From assembly GCA_964486455.1 (NCBI GenBank), contig CAZAMP010000009.1, positions 39,990 through 103,989 on the forward strand: a stretch of 64,000 nucleotides of DNA. The letters are read 5' to 3'. Each line of letters opens with the position of its first letter. Positions within the stretch are counted from its first letter, which is position 1. A program made the translations under genes and the position numbers. The DNA comes from CAZAMP01 sp964486455. Lineage in GTDB: Bacteria; Eisenbacteria; RBG-16-71-46; CAZAMP01. Below, piece by piece: positions 25,871-34,880 of this stretch. The notes under the pieces are model-generated. The model was not told the DNA's origin, did not search any database, and worked only from the letters and a program-made list of their open reading frames with translations.

Positions 25871-26143
25871 ATGAAAGAGAAGATTCATCCGAAATATGGA
25901 AAGGTGACGATCACCTGCGTCTGCGGGAACGTCATCGAAACGCAGTCGACCATCGGCCGGGACTTCTCGGTCGAAATCTGCTCGAACTGCCACCCGTTCT
26001 TCACGGGCAAGCAGAAGCTGGTGGACACGGCCGGCCGTGTGGAGCGATTCCGCAGGAAGTACGGGATGGATGCGCCCCCGGAGACGCCGGCGGCACCGGA
26101 GGCCGACGCGGAGTCCGAGACATCGTCGACGCCGGGTCAGTGA
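25871..26143 (+). CDS. rpmE: 50S ribosomal protein L31 (zinc form)
   Basis: 90 aa. Zinc-binding cysteines at 16, 18, 37 and 40 (CxC and CxxC) mark the C+ form of L31. ATG 25871 gives the normal start MKEKIHPKY; an upstream in-frame ATG (25811) overlaps the promoter. The tail after residue 70 is a Pro/Ala/Glu-rich extension beyond usual length. First gene of the classical rpmE-DUF1385-prfA-prmC order. Confidence 0.96.
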   Translation: MKEKIHPKYGKVTITCVCGNVIETQSTIGRDFSVEICSNCHPFFTGKQKLVDTAGRVERFRRKYGMDAPPETPAAPEADAESETSSTPGQ

Positions 26144-26151
26144 GAGGCTGA

Positions 26152-27099
26152 ATGCCGAAGGTCAAGAATATCGGTGGGCAGGCCGTGATCGAGGGCGTCC
26201 TCATGCGCTCGCCGCTCCGGTATGCCGTCGCCGTACGTCGGCCGGACGGATCGATCGCCGTGATGCGGAAGAACTACGTTCCGTTCTCCGCTCGAAACCG
26301 ATTCTGGCGCCTGCCGTTCATACGTGGCGTCGTCCTGTTGATCGAGTCGCTCACCATCGGGATGAAGGCGCTCTCCTACTCCGCTGAAGAAGCGATGCAG
26401 GATGAGGAGAAGGAGAAGAAGGCCCAGAAGAAGGAAACCTGGCGGGACCGGTTCTGGGAACGTTTTGGCATCGGTGTCACCATGGTGTTCGCCTTCATCT
26501 TGGGACTTGGGCTTTTCTTCTGGGTGCCGCTTCAGTTGTCACACATCTCCACCCGCTTCATCGGCAACGACTCGAGCCTCGTCTTCAACCTGATCGACGG
26601 CTTCTATCGGCTGGTGATCTTCCTGATCTACCTCTATGTCATCAGTCTTTGGAAAGAGATGAAACGCGTCTTTCAGTACCACGGGGCCGAGCACAAATCG
26701 ATCTTCACCTATGAACGCGATGAGCCGCTCGAGCCGGAGGCCGCCGCCCGCAACGAGCGCTTCCACCCGCGCTGCGGGACGAGCTTCCTGCTTCTCGTGG
26801 TGCTTCTGTCCGTCGCGGTCTTCATCATTCTCGGTCGCCCCGATTCGATCGGGGAGAAGGTCATTCGCTTCCTGTTCGTGCCTGTGATCGGCGGAATCGC
26901 GTACGAGTTTCTGAAACTGGCCGGACGTTTTCCGAACGCGCCGATCCTCCGACCGTTCATCGTGCCGGGGCTCTGGCTACAGCGCATCACGACGAACGAG
27001 CCCACTGGCGACCAGCTCGAGGTCGCGCTCACGGCGCTCAAGGAGGTCCTTCCCGATGCTCAAGATGCAGAGCATCGTCGACTCGCTGCCGAAATATGA
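26152..27099 (+). CDS. DUF1385 family membrane protein
   Basis: 315 aa. The conserved start IGGQAVIEGVLMR (8-20) and central YHGAEHKSI are signatures of DUF1385. About four to five hydrophobic helices follow. Its position between rpmE and prfA is conserved across many bacteria, but its function is not known. The 3' end overlaps the prfA start by 44 bp. Confidence 0.93.
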   Translation: MPKVKNIGGQAVIEGVLMRSPLRYAVAVRRPDGSIAVMRKNYVPFSARNRFWRLPFIRGVVLLIESLTIGMKALSYSAEEAMQDEEKEKKAQKKETWRDRFWERFGIGVTMVFAFILGLGLFFWVPLQLSHISTRFIGNDSSLVFNLIDGFYRLVIFLIYLYVISLWKEMKRVFQYHGAEHKSIFTYERDEPLEPEAAARNERFHPRCGTSFLLLVVLLSVAVFIILGRPDSIGEKVIRFLFVPVIGGIAYEFLKLAGRFPNAPILRPFIVPGLWLQRITTNEPTGDQLEVALTALKEVLPDAQDAEHRRLAAEI

Positions 27100-28153
27100 G
27101 CAACACCTCGATGAGCTGACCCAGCAGATGGGTGATCCCGAGGTTCTTTCCAAACCCGACGCGATGCGACGCGTCGGCAAGGAACGCCGCCATATCGAGA
27201 CGGTCGTGCAGGCCGTTCGGAGCTTCGTCGATGCCACCCGCCAGCTCAAGGAGGCCCGGGAGATCGTCAAAGACGGCGACGATCCGGAGCTCGTCGAGCT
27301 TGCCGAGGCTGAGATCGAGTCGCTCGAGGGGCAGGTGACCCGGCTTGAGCGCGAGATCCAGCTTCTCCTGGTTCCCCGCGATCCCAACGACGAGAAGAAC
27401 GTGGTTCTCGAGATCCGCGCCGGAACCGGCGGCGACGAGGCGGGCCTCTTTGCCGGCAACCTCATGCGGATGTACACGCGATACGCGGAGCGGCGCGGCT
27501 GGAAGGTCGAGTCGCTCTCGACGCACGGCTCGGAGATCGGAGGCATCAAGGAGGCCGTTCTCCGCGTGACGGGCGACGACGTCTACTCGCGGCTCAAGTT
27601 CGAGAGCGGTGTGCATCGCGTGCAGCGCGTTCCCGAGACCGAGACGTCCGGCCGCATTCACACGTCCGCGGCGAGTGTGGCGGTGCTTCCCGAGGCGGAT
27701 GACGTCGAGATCAACATCCGCGACGAGGACATCCGGATCGATGTGTATCGCTCATCCGGTCCGGGCGGGCAGAGCGTGAACACGACCGACTCCGCGGTCC
27801 GTATCACGCACGATCCCACCGGGCTCGTCGTCTCGTGCCAGGACGAGAAGAGCCAGCACAAGAACCGCGCGAAGGCCATGATGGTGCTCCGCGCGCGGCT
27901 CTTCGACCTGGAAGCCCGGAAGCAGCACGATAAGATCGCCGCGGCCAGAAAGAGCCAGGTCTCGACCGGTGACCGGAGTGCGAAGATCCGCACCTACAAC
28001 TTTCCACAGGGGCGCATCACCGATCATCGGATCGGACTCACGCTCTATCGTCTGACCGAGGCGCTGGACGGGGACCTGGACGAGATGAGCGACGCGCTGA
28101 TGCTCGCCGACGCGCAGGAGCGGCTGGAGTCCGTGTCGACCCCCGGGGAATGA
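27056..28153 (+). CDS. prfA: Peptide chain release factor 1
   Basis: 365 aa. The GGQ peptidyl-hydrolase motif is at 237-239 within SSGPGGQSVN. The stop-codon-reading PxT motif appears as PET at 193-195, identifying RF1 (UAA/UAG) rather than RF2. AAGGAGG lies 9 bp before the ATG, within the DUF1385 coding region. The stop overlaps the prmC start, whose product methylates the GGQ glutamine. Confidence 0.97.
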   Translation: MLKMQSIVDSLPKYEQHLDELTQQMGDPEVLSKPDAMRRVGKERRHIETVVQAVRSFVDATRQLKEAREIVKDGDDPELVELAEAEIESLEGQVTRLEREIQLLLVPRDPNDEKNVVLEIRAGTGGDEAGLFAGNLMRMYTRYAERRGWKVESLSTHGSEIGGIKEAVLRVTGDDVYSRLKFESGVHRVQRVPETETSGRIHTSAASVAVLPEADDVEINIRDEDIRIDVYRSSGPGGQSVNTTDSAVRITHDPTGLVVSCQDEKSQHKNRAKAMMVLRARLFDLEARKQHDKIAAARKSQVSTGDRSAKIRTYNFPQGRITDHRIGLTLYRLTEALDGDLDEMSDALMLADAQERLESVSTPGE

Positions 28154-28998
28154 AACCATACGTCTCAAAGATCGATGAAGCCGCCGGACGACTGGCGTCC
28201 GTGACGAGTGGACCGCGCCGCGAGGCGGAGATTCTCCTCGCGCACGCCGTGGGTCTCGATCGCCGATCCGACCTTTTCGTCCGCGACATCGAGCCCACCG
28301 ATGAACAGCTCGCGCGTTTCGACGACCTCACCCGCTCCCGGGCCGCGGGAACACCGCTCCAGCTCGTCCTGGGCTACGTGGATTTCTACGAGGGTCGCTT
28401 CGCCGTCGCCCCCAGCGTCTTCATCCCCCGGCCCGAAACCGAGAGGTTGGTCGAAGCCTGCCTGGACGCGTGGGGGCCGAAAGACCACCCTGGCCGCATT
28501 CTCGAGATCGGTGTCGGGACGGGTGTCATTCTCGTGAGTCTGCTGCTCGAGCTTCGGCGTGCGCACGGGACGGGGGTGGATGTGTCGGCGAAGGCGCTCG
28601 CGTGCGCCCGAGGGAACGCGGAGCGGCACGGCGTTTTGGATCGCGCGCAGCTCGTGGAAGGTGATCTGTTTCCGCCGGGGGAGCCCGCGCCGTTCGATCT
28701 CGTCGTCTCGAACCCGCCGTACGTGCGCGATGACGATCCCCTGCCCGCCGACGTTCGCGACTATGATCCGGCGGCGGCGCTCTTCGCCGGAGCCGATGGA
28801 CTCGACGTCATTCGCCGTATCGTTGTCGAAGCCCCTGCATGGCTCGCTCCCGGTGGTCTTCTCGCCATGGAGATCGGGGAGGAGCAGGGGGAGGCGGTAA
28901 GAGGGCTACTCGAATCGTCCGGATCGTTTGAGGCTGCCGCCGTTCTTCCTGACCTCAATCAAAAGGACCGGGTCGTGACGGCGAAGCGAGCACGCTGA
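28150..28998 (+). CDS. prmC: Release factor glutamine methyltransferase PrmC
   Basis: 282 aa. The substrate-recognition FIPRPETE is at 91-98, the SAM-binding loop is EIGVGTGV (119-126), and the catalytic NPPY is at 188-191. It methylates the Gln of GGQ in RF1/RF2. It is coupled to prfA by an ATGA overlap. Confidence 0.95.
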   Translation: MKPYVSKIDEAAGRLASVTSGPRREAEILLAHAVGLDRRSDLFVRDIEPTDEQLARFDDLTRSRAAGTPLQLVLGYVDFYEGRFAVAPSVFIPRPETERLVEACLDAWGPKDHPGRILEIGVGTGVILVSLLLELRRAHGTGVDVSAKALACARGNAERHGVLDRAQLVEGDLFPPGEPAPFDLVVSNPPYVRDDDPLPADVRDYDPAAALFAGADGLDVIRRIVVEAPAWLAPGGLLAMEIGEEQGEAVRGLLESSGSFEAAAVLPDLNQKDRVVTAKRAR

Positions 28999-29147
28999 GG
29001 CAGGCTACGCTGGATGGTCGTTCCGTTCTCGGCTGAGCGGGTGAATGCGCCGGCGAGTTCCGCAGCGCGCCGAGCGGTTCGGCTGTGACGCGAGGCGAGC
29101 GAGGACTGCCCGGGCCCGGAGGATCTCCCGGTCATCCACCTAGGCCC

Positions 29148-30404
29148 CTAGCACCACCCCCGCGCGCGACACGCTTCCGCGACCCGAGCGATCCCGACCA
29201 TCCACGCCGCAAGCCGAATCCGAGCCCCTTCGCTTTGACTCATGTCGAGAACCTCGCGAAACGCTTTCTGGATACGTTTCTCGAGATGCTCGTGAATCTG
29301 CTCCGCCGACCAGTACATGTTCACGATGTTCTGGTGGTGCTCGAGGTAGGCGATGATGGCGTGACCGGCGTTCGTCAGGATGTCCGGGATGAGAAAGACA
29401 TCCCGCTCGAAGAGCCGCTCGTCGGCCTTGCGCGTCGTGGCGTTGTCAGCGAGCTCACAGATGATCGTGGCCTTGATGTTCTCCACGTTACCCGCCGAGA
29501 TCACGTCCGAGACCGCCGCAGCGTAGAGAACGTCCAGGTCGAGCTCGAGAAGGTCCTCGTTCTCGATCGGTTCGCTCCCGTCGAAGCCGGAGACACTACC
29601 CGTTTGCAGCTTGTGCATCACGAGCGCGTCGACGTCCAGCCCTTCCTTGTTGTAGATGGCCCCGCGAGAGTCGCCTACCGCGACCAGGCGGCCACCGCCC
29701 AACACCTTTCGATGGAGTGCGCCGGCGAATCGACCGGCGTTACCGAATCCTTGAACGGCATAGGTGAAATCCGCGCACTCGATGCCGAGGTGAGCGGCCG
29801 CTTCACGAACGAGCAGCACGCCGGTCCGCGCACCCGCGTCGCCGTGACCCAGCGACCCACCAAGAGCGAGGGGCTTGCCCGCCGTCACGCCGGGGCGACT
29901 CTCGCGGATCACGCTCTCGTACTCATCCATCATCCACGCCATGATCTGCGGCGTCGTGTAGAGATCGGGGAACGGGATGTCCCGATGGATGCCCAGGTGT
30001 CTCGTGAACGCGCGAATGTACCCTCGCGCCAACCGCTCCTTCTCGCCGGTCGATAGCTCCTTCGGGTTGTGGTTCACGCCGCCGCTGGCGCCACCGAGCG
30101 GGAGGTCCACGACCGCCGTCTGCCACGACATCCGCGCGGCGAGCGATCGCACGCCTTCGATCGACATGTCGGGGTGCCAGCGCAGGCCCCCGATCGTGGG
30201 CCCGCGGGCGTTGCTGTGCTGCACGCGGTAGCCGTGGAAGGTGCTGTGCGTGCCGTCGTCCATTCGTATCGGGATGGCCACGTGTGTCTCGCGCATGGCC
30301 CATGTGAGGAGCTCGCGGGCGGCTTCATCGAGGCCAAGCCGCTCCACTGCCTCGTCGAATAGATCTCCTGAGATTCTGAACGGTTCTAGTTCCGACAATG
30401 TCAC
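29148..30404 (-). CDS. Glu/Leu/Phe/Val dehydrogenase paralog lacking catalytic lysines
   Basis: 418 aa from a GTG preceded by AGGAG. Overall it aligns with glutamate dehydrogenases: GPTxGGLRWHP (69-78), GGAxGG (104-109), DIPFPD with Asp147, and a C-terminal Rossmann domain (VQGFGNAGR). All three active-site lysines of the family are replaced: Ile71 (KGGxR lysine), Gln95 (MTWK lysine) and Ser107 (GGAKGG lysine). The canonical gdhA at 33.2 kb keeps all three. It is probably catalytically dead or acts on another substrate, perhaps as a regulator or a partner of the true enzyme. It is divergent from the PEP-synthase-like gene. Confidence 0.85.
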   Translation of the reverse strand: MTLSELEPFRISGDLFDEAVERLGLDEAARELLTWAMRETHVAIPIRMDDGTHSTFHGYRVQHSNARGPTIGGLRWHPDMSIEGVRSLAARMSWQTAVVDLPLGGASGGVNHNPKELSTGEKERLARGYIRAFTRHLGIHRDIPFPDLYTTPQIMAWMMDEYESVIRESRPGVTAGKPLALGGSLGHGDAGARTGVLLVREAAAHLGIECADFTYAVQGFGNAGRFAGALHRKVLGGGRLVAVGDSRGAIYNKEGLDVDALVMHKLQTGSVSGFDGSEPIENEDLLELDLDVLYAAAVSDVISAGNVENIKATIICELADNATTRKADERLFERDVFLIPDILTNAGHAIIAYLEHHQNIVNMYWSAEQIHEHLEKRIQKAFREVLDMSQSEGARIRLAAWMVGIARVAEACRARGWC

Positions 30405-30505
30405 GCTCCTGCGCTAAGTTCCCCGGTCGATCTTCCCACGCCAATGAAACACCGTGCGCCGATCGATCGCAACCCCCCAGTTGTTGCATGTCTGCCCTTT
30501 CAAGT

Positions 30506-30535
30506 TTGGTTCGTGAATTCGCTCGGTGGTATCAT
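30506..30535 (+). promoter_or_regulatory. Promoter of the PEP-synthase-like gene
   Basis: TTGGTT (30506-30511), 18-bp spacer, TATCAT (30530-30535), the same -10 hexamer as the rho promoter. The leader before GTG 30573 would be about 30 nt. Confidence 0.55.
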
Positions 30536-30572
30536 TGAGGTCGGGAATTGGAATTTACGTCGGGGTGATCTC

Positions 30573-32999
30573 GTGTCGGATCCGAACGACATGGCCGGGC
30601 ACACTAGCGAGACTTCCGGGGTCGGCGCTTCAGAGGGCGCGAACTGCCGCGACCTCATCGAGGGGTACCTGGCGGAGTTCCCGTCGCTGCGGAAGAACAT
30701 CGTACGGCAGCTCCTGCTCTCGCTCCACGCACGCGGGCACGTCACCGTTGATCACATTTACAAAGAAGCACGGGCAAGCATCCAGAAGGCGGCCGGGGAA
30801 CCCGTGGGCGACCCGCCTCCGCCAACCACTCCATCGCCGTCGAACGACGATGCGGATGAGGATGCCGAAGGCTCCGACGAAGATCCGGATCCGAACAAGG
30901 GGATCGCCCACCTCTGGAACGCCGGTGAAAAGGAGCTCATCGAGAAGCTGACCCTCGAGTACGCCTGCCACCACCTCACCGCCGGTGAGATCGATTCTCT
31001 CGTCATACTGGCCCGCAAGCGCGCGGAAGCGCAGACGCTCGAAGTCATTGCCAACATGCCCGAGGTGCCGTTCGAACTCCTCTCGCGAAAGCTGGACGAG
31101 TACTGCGCCCTGCCGGGCAAGTGGGTGCGGCTCCCTCGCGAAGAGGCTGTCGGAATCCGTGTCTCTCTGATCCGGCGGTTCATCAGCGAACAGCTCGATC
31201 TGATCGGGGTCGCGAAGAAGCACATCCGAGTGCGCGACTTCAATCCGCTGATGCAGAACTCGATCGGACCCAAGGACGGCGCGGGCAAGCTCGGTGGCAA
31301 GGCGGCCGGCATGATTCTGGCCCAGTGCGTCCTGCGCGACGCGGCGGAGGAAACCGAGAAGCCGATGGGCCCGTTCGTGATGCCGGAATCGATCTTCCTC
31401 CGGACCGACCTGATCATCGAGTTTCTCCAGCTCAACGGGCTCTTCGACGTCTTCGAGCAGAAGTACAAGGACATCGACGAGATCCGGGGCGAGTACCCCG
31501 CGATCCGTGAGGTATTCAAGAACGCGGAGTTTCCGCCGCACGCGGTGGAACGATTGCGCGGGGAGCTGGAACGGATCGGACCCCATCCGTTGATCGTGCG
31601 CTCCTCGAGTCTACTCGAAGACAATTTCCACTACGCCTTTTCGGGGAAGTACTCGAGCATCTTCCTCGGGAACCAGGGCAGCCTGGACGACCGACTCACC
31701 GAGCTGCTCGGCGCCATCGCGGAGGTGTACGCGAGCACGCTCGGCCCCGATCCGATCATCTACCGGCGGGCCCGTGGGTTACTCGACTACGACGAGCAGA
31801 TGGGCGCAATCATCCAGAAGGTCGTTGGGCGGCAGCATGGCCGCTACTTCCTTCCTCACTGGGCAGGGGTCGCGTTCTCTCACAACGAATTCCGGTGGAA
31901 CCGGCGGATCAAGGAAGAGGACGGCCTGGTCCGGCTCGTCATGGGTCTCGGATCGCGGGCCGTTGACCGCGTGGGAAGTGACTATCCTCGGATGGTGCCG
32001 CTAGGGGTCCCCACACTTCGGCCGGAAGCGAACGCCGAGGCGATCTGCCGCTACTCGCAGCGCTATGTGGACGTCATCGATCTGAAGGAGAACACGTTCA
32101 CGAGCGTTCCCTTGTCCGCGATTCTCGCTGAAGGGCCGTACCCCGACCTGGACAAGATCGTTTCCGTCTACCGGGAAGGGGATTTGAGCGCCCCGCTCAC
32201 GAAGCGTATCGATTCGCCGCCGCAGAACCTCATCGTCACGTTCGAGAAGCTCCTGGGCGCGACCGACTTCACACGTCGGCTTCGCTGGACTCTGGAGAAG
32301 CTCGAGGCCGCGTACGGCCGCTCGGTGGATGTCGAGTTCGCCTTCGACGGCGAGCAGTTCTACGTCCTGCAGTGCAGGCCGCTCAGCCGGCGGGCGGAAA
32401 GAATGCGTGTGGGTGTTCCCGACAACGTGCCGGCCGACCGGAAGGTCTTCAGCGCCAACCGGGACGTGCCGACGGCTCAGATCGAGGATGTCGAGTACAT
32501 CGTCTACGTCGATCCGACCGAGTACGACCGGCTCGACTCATCCCGGGCGCGTCACCGTGTGGGGAACGTCGTCGGGGCGGTGAATCGCGGTCTGGCCGAG
32601 AAGCGCTTCATCCTGATGGGACCGGGCCGTTGGGGCAGCTCCGACGTGCGTCTCGGGGTGCGCGTCACCTATTCTGACATCTGTAACACCAGACTCCTGG
32701 TGGAGATAGCCCGAGAGCGGGGCGGCTACGTCCCTGAGGTTTCCTTTGGAACGCATTTTTTCCAAGATCTCGTTGAATCGGAGATCTACCATCTCCCCGT
32801 CTATCCGGACAGTCCCAAGGTCGTCTTCAACGACGATCTGCTCCTCAACGCGCCGAATTCACTCGGTGAGGTCGTGCCGCAGCATGCCGATCGCCCCGGG
32901 CCCGTCCGCGTCATTCACATCCCGAGCATCGCGGGTGGCAACTGCCTGCGTGTTGTGATGGATGGGGAAGAGGACGAGGCGCTGGCGTACCTTACCTGA
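30573..32999 (+). CDS. PEP synthase/PPDK-like ATP-grasp protein without phospho-His and PEP domains
   Basis: About 808 aa from GTG 30573 (the open frame extends up to 30444). An N-terminal helical part and an acidic linker (DDADEDAEGSDEDPDP) precede a PPDK-N ATP-grasp region: KLGGKAAGM, LIVRSSSLLEDN, GKYSSIF. The C-terminal module has GPGRWGSSD (near 682) and SFGTHFF. The His-swivel domain and PEP/pyruvate TIM barrel of true PEP synthase are absent. Members of this family are known from Bacteroidetes and relatives but have no firm function. A second, N-terminally lacking version lies at 37.6 kb. Confidence 0.8.
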   Translation: MSDPNDMAGHTSETSGVGASEGANCRDLIEGYLAEFPSLRKNIVRQLLLSLHARGHVTVDHIYKEARASIQKAAGEPVGDPPPPTTPSPSNDDADEDAEGSDEDPDPNKGIAHLWNAGEKELIEKLTLEYACHHLTAGEIDSLVILARKRAEAQTLEVIANMPEVPFELLSRKLDEYCALPGKWVRLPREEAVGIRVSLIRRFISEQLDLIGVAKKHIRVRDFNPLMQNSIGPKDGAGKLGGKAAGMILAQCVLRDAAEETEKPMGPFVMPESIFLRTDLIIEFLQLNGLFDVFEQKYKDIDEIRGEYPAIREVFKNAEFPPHAVERLRGELERIGPHPLIVRSSSLLEDNFHYAFSGKYSSIFLGNQGSLDDRLTELLGAIAEVYASTLGPDPIIYRRARGLLDYDEQMGAIIQKVVGRQHGRYFLPHWAGVAFSHNEFRWNRRIKEEDGLVRLVMGLGSRAVDRVGSDYPRMVPLGVPTLRPEANAEAICRYSQRYVDVIDLKENTFTSVPLSAILAEGPYPDLDKIVSVYREGDLSAPLTKRIDSPPQNLIVTFEKLLGATDFTRRLRWTLEKLEAAYGRSVDVEFAFDGEQFYVLQCRPLSRRAERMRVGVPDNVPADRKVFSANRDVPTAQIEDVEYIVYVDPTEYDRLDSSRARHRVGNVVGAVNRGLAEKRFILMGPGRWGSSDVRLGVRVTYSDICNTRLLVEIARERGGYVPEVSFGTHFFQDLVESEIYHLPVYPDSPKVVFNDDLLLNAPNSLGEVVPQHADRPGPVRVIHIPSIAGGNCLRVVMDGEEDEALAYLT

Positions 33000-33087
33000 G
33001 CCCCTTTCCGGCCCCCGGGGCCTCCCGTGCAGAAAAGCTACTCAACACGATCAGAAAAGATTGCGTGAAATCCCCGACGGTATGAGC

Positions 33088-33160
33088 TAGACTCGTAGGC
33101 CTTGAATCAGGGGGGAGACAAAGCTTCTCCCTTCAGATGGGGGAGCGCGCTCCCCTTACG
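33088..33160 (+). promoter_or_regulatory. gdhA leader with attenuator-like alternating hairpins
   Basis: A TAGACT -10-like box (33088-33093) precedes a leader with four complementary segments: GGGGGGAGA (33110-33118), TTCTCCC (33125-33131), GGGGGAGC (33139-33146) and GCTCCCC (33149-33155). Segment 1 can pair with 2, and 3 with 4. Segments 2 and 3 can also pair, excluding both. Segments 3-4 form a perfect 16-bp palindrome (33140-33155), followed by a T-rich tract. The layout suggests transcription attenuation about 85 bp before the gdhA start. Confidence 0.5.
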
Positions 33161-33240
33161 TTTTGTTTCGAAATACGTCTCGACGTCGATTCTGCCGCTC
33201 GAGGCGAGTGACAGGCAGCGTGGTGAGGAGGAGGAAGGTC

Positions 33241-34602
33241 ATGTCCTTCGATACTAAAGTCTTCATGGAGTACGTGAGGGCCAAAAACCCGGCGGAGGCC
33301 GAGTTCCATCAGGCAGTCGAGGAAGTGTTCGAGTCCCTCGAAGGCGTTTGGGAAAAGCACCCAGAGTACGTCGAGGCGAGGATCCCCGAGCGCGTGGTCG
33401 AGCCGGAGCGCGTGATCATGTTCCGCGTCCCGTGGATCGATGACAAGGCCCAGGTGCAGGTCAACCGCGGCTTCCGTATCGAGATGAGCAGCTGCCTCGG
33501 CCCGTACAAGGGCGGTCTGCGGTTCCACCCGAGCGTGAACCTCGGCATTCTCAAGTTCCTCGCGTTCGAGCAGGTCTTCAAGAACAGCCTGACCACGCTT
33601 CCGATGGGCGCCGGCAAGGGCGGCTCCGACTTCGACCCGAAGGGCAAGTCGGACACCGAAGTCATGCACTTCTGTCAGAGCTTCATGACGGAGCTCCAGC
33701 GCCACATCGGCCCGAACACCGACGTTCCCGCCGGTGACATCGGCGTCGGCGGCCGTGAGATCGGCTTCATGTTCGGTCAGTACAAGCGCATCCGTAACGA
33801 GTTCACGGGCGTGCTCACGGGCAAGGGCCTAAACTGGGGCGGCAGCCTCATCCGTCCAGAGGCGACCGGCTACGGCCAAGTCTACTTCGCCGAGGAGATG
33901 CTGAAGGCCAACGGCAAGAGCCTCGAAGGACTCACGTGCCTGATGTCCGGCAGCGGCAACGTCGCGCAGTACGCGACCGAGAAGGTCTTGGATTTCGGCG
34001 GCAAGGTCGTGACCTGGTCCGACTCCAGCGGCATGGTCTACGATGCGGACGGCGTCGATCGCGAGAAGCTCGCGTTCGTTATGGATCTGAAGAACGTCCG
34101 CCGCGGTCGCATCAAAGAGTACGCGGATAAGTTCCCGAACGTGAAGTACACGCCGGTCGATCCGAAGCTCGACTTCAATCCGCTCTGGGACATCAAGGCG
34201 GATGTCGCGCTTCCGTCGGCCACGCAGAACGAGATCAACGGCAAGGATGCCAACAACCTCGTGAAGAGCGGTGTCTTCTGCGTCTCCGAGGGCGCGAATA
34301 TGCCGACGACTCCCGAAGGCGTCCATGTGTTCCTCGAGAGCAAGATCCTCTACGGTCCGGGCAAGGCCGCGAACGCGGGCGGCGTGGCCGTCAGTGGTCT
34401 CGAAATGTCGCAGAACAGCATGCGGCTGAACTGGGGACGCGAGGAAGTCGATGGACGGCTTCATGAGATCATGAAGAACATCCACGGCAACGCGCTCGAG
34501 ACCTCCAAGGAATACGGCACGCCGGGTAACTACGTGAACGGCGCGAACATTGCCGGCTTCCTGAAGATCGCCGACACGATGCTCGACCAGGGTGTCGCCT
34601 AG
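33241..34602 (+). CDS. gdhA: Glutamate dehydrogenase, hexameric NADP-type
   Basis: 453 aa from the ATG after GGAGGAGGAAGG; an upstream in-frame ATG overlaps the leader hairpins. The catalytic lysines are intact: Lys90 in GPYKGGLRFHP, Lys114 in FEQVFKNSL and Lys126 in GAGKGGSDFDP. The cofactor domain has SGSGNVA. It interconverts 2-oxoglutarate/ammonia and glutamate. A strong terminator follows. Confidence 0.96.
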   Translation: MSFDTKVFMEYVRAKNPAEAEFHQAVEEVFESLEGVWEKHPEYVEARIPERVVEPERVIMFRVPWIDDKAQVQVNRGFRIEMSSCLGPYKGGLRFHPSVNLGILKFLAFEQVFKNSLTTLPMGAGKGGSDFDPKGKSDTEVMHFCQSFMTELQRHIGPNTDVPAGDIGVGGREIGFMFGQYKRIRNEFTGVLTGKGLNWGGSLIRPEATGYGQVYFAEEMLKANGKSLEGLTCLMSGSGNVAQYATEKVLDFGGKVVTWSDSSGMVYDADGVDREKLAFVMDLKNVRRGRIKEYADKFPNVKYTPVDPKLDFNPLWDIKADVALPSATQNEINGKDANNLVKSGVFCVSEGANMPTTPEGVHVFLESKILYGPGKAANAGGVAVSGLEMSQNSMRLNWGREEVDGRLHEIMKNIHGNALETSKEYGTPGNYVNGANIAGFLKIADTMLDQGVA

Positions 34603-34663
34603 GAGAGATCGAGGGTAGGTACATAGACCCAGGCTGGATGGCAGAGCAGCCTAGGTTTCAGGC

Positions 34664-34696
34664 GGCGGAGCGACCGATGTTGCTCCGCCGTTTTTT
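34664..34696 (+). terminator. Intrinsic terminator of gdhA
   Basis: GGCGGAGC (34664-34671) pairs with GCTCCGCC (34682-34689), then G and six T residues. Confidence 0.85.
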
Positions 34697-34751
34697 CGTG
34701 CGTGCTCGGGGGACCCGTCGTGCCCGCTTAATCAGCGAATTCAAGACGTTG

Positions 34752-34769
34752 TTTGTACCCGGGTACAAA
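34752..34769. repeat. 18-bp perfect palindrome (operator-like)
   Basis: TTTGTACCCGGGTACAAA is a perfect palindrome in a locally AT-rich gap between gdhA and the convergent PHP gene. A related GTACATGAGTAC imperfect palindrome lies 8 bp downstream. It looks like a dimer-binding site, but no start codon is close in either direction. Confidence 0.5.
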
Positions 34770-34880
34770 GTTAAAGTACATGAGTACAGTCGGTTATGAT
34801 TCCAGACTTAAACAATCTAATGGTAATAAACTCCATTGATCCGTTCGAGGATCTGTCCGTGAGCACGATGAGGAATGCCC

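Noticed and set aside
28999..29147. A possible terminator or repeat between prmC and the GDH paralog
   Set aside because: The only hairpin (GCCGA/TCGGC) has a 5-bp stem and no T-run. I see no firm feature.
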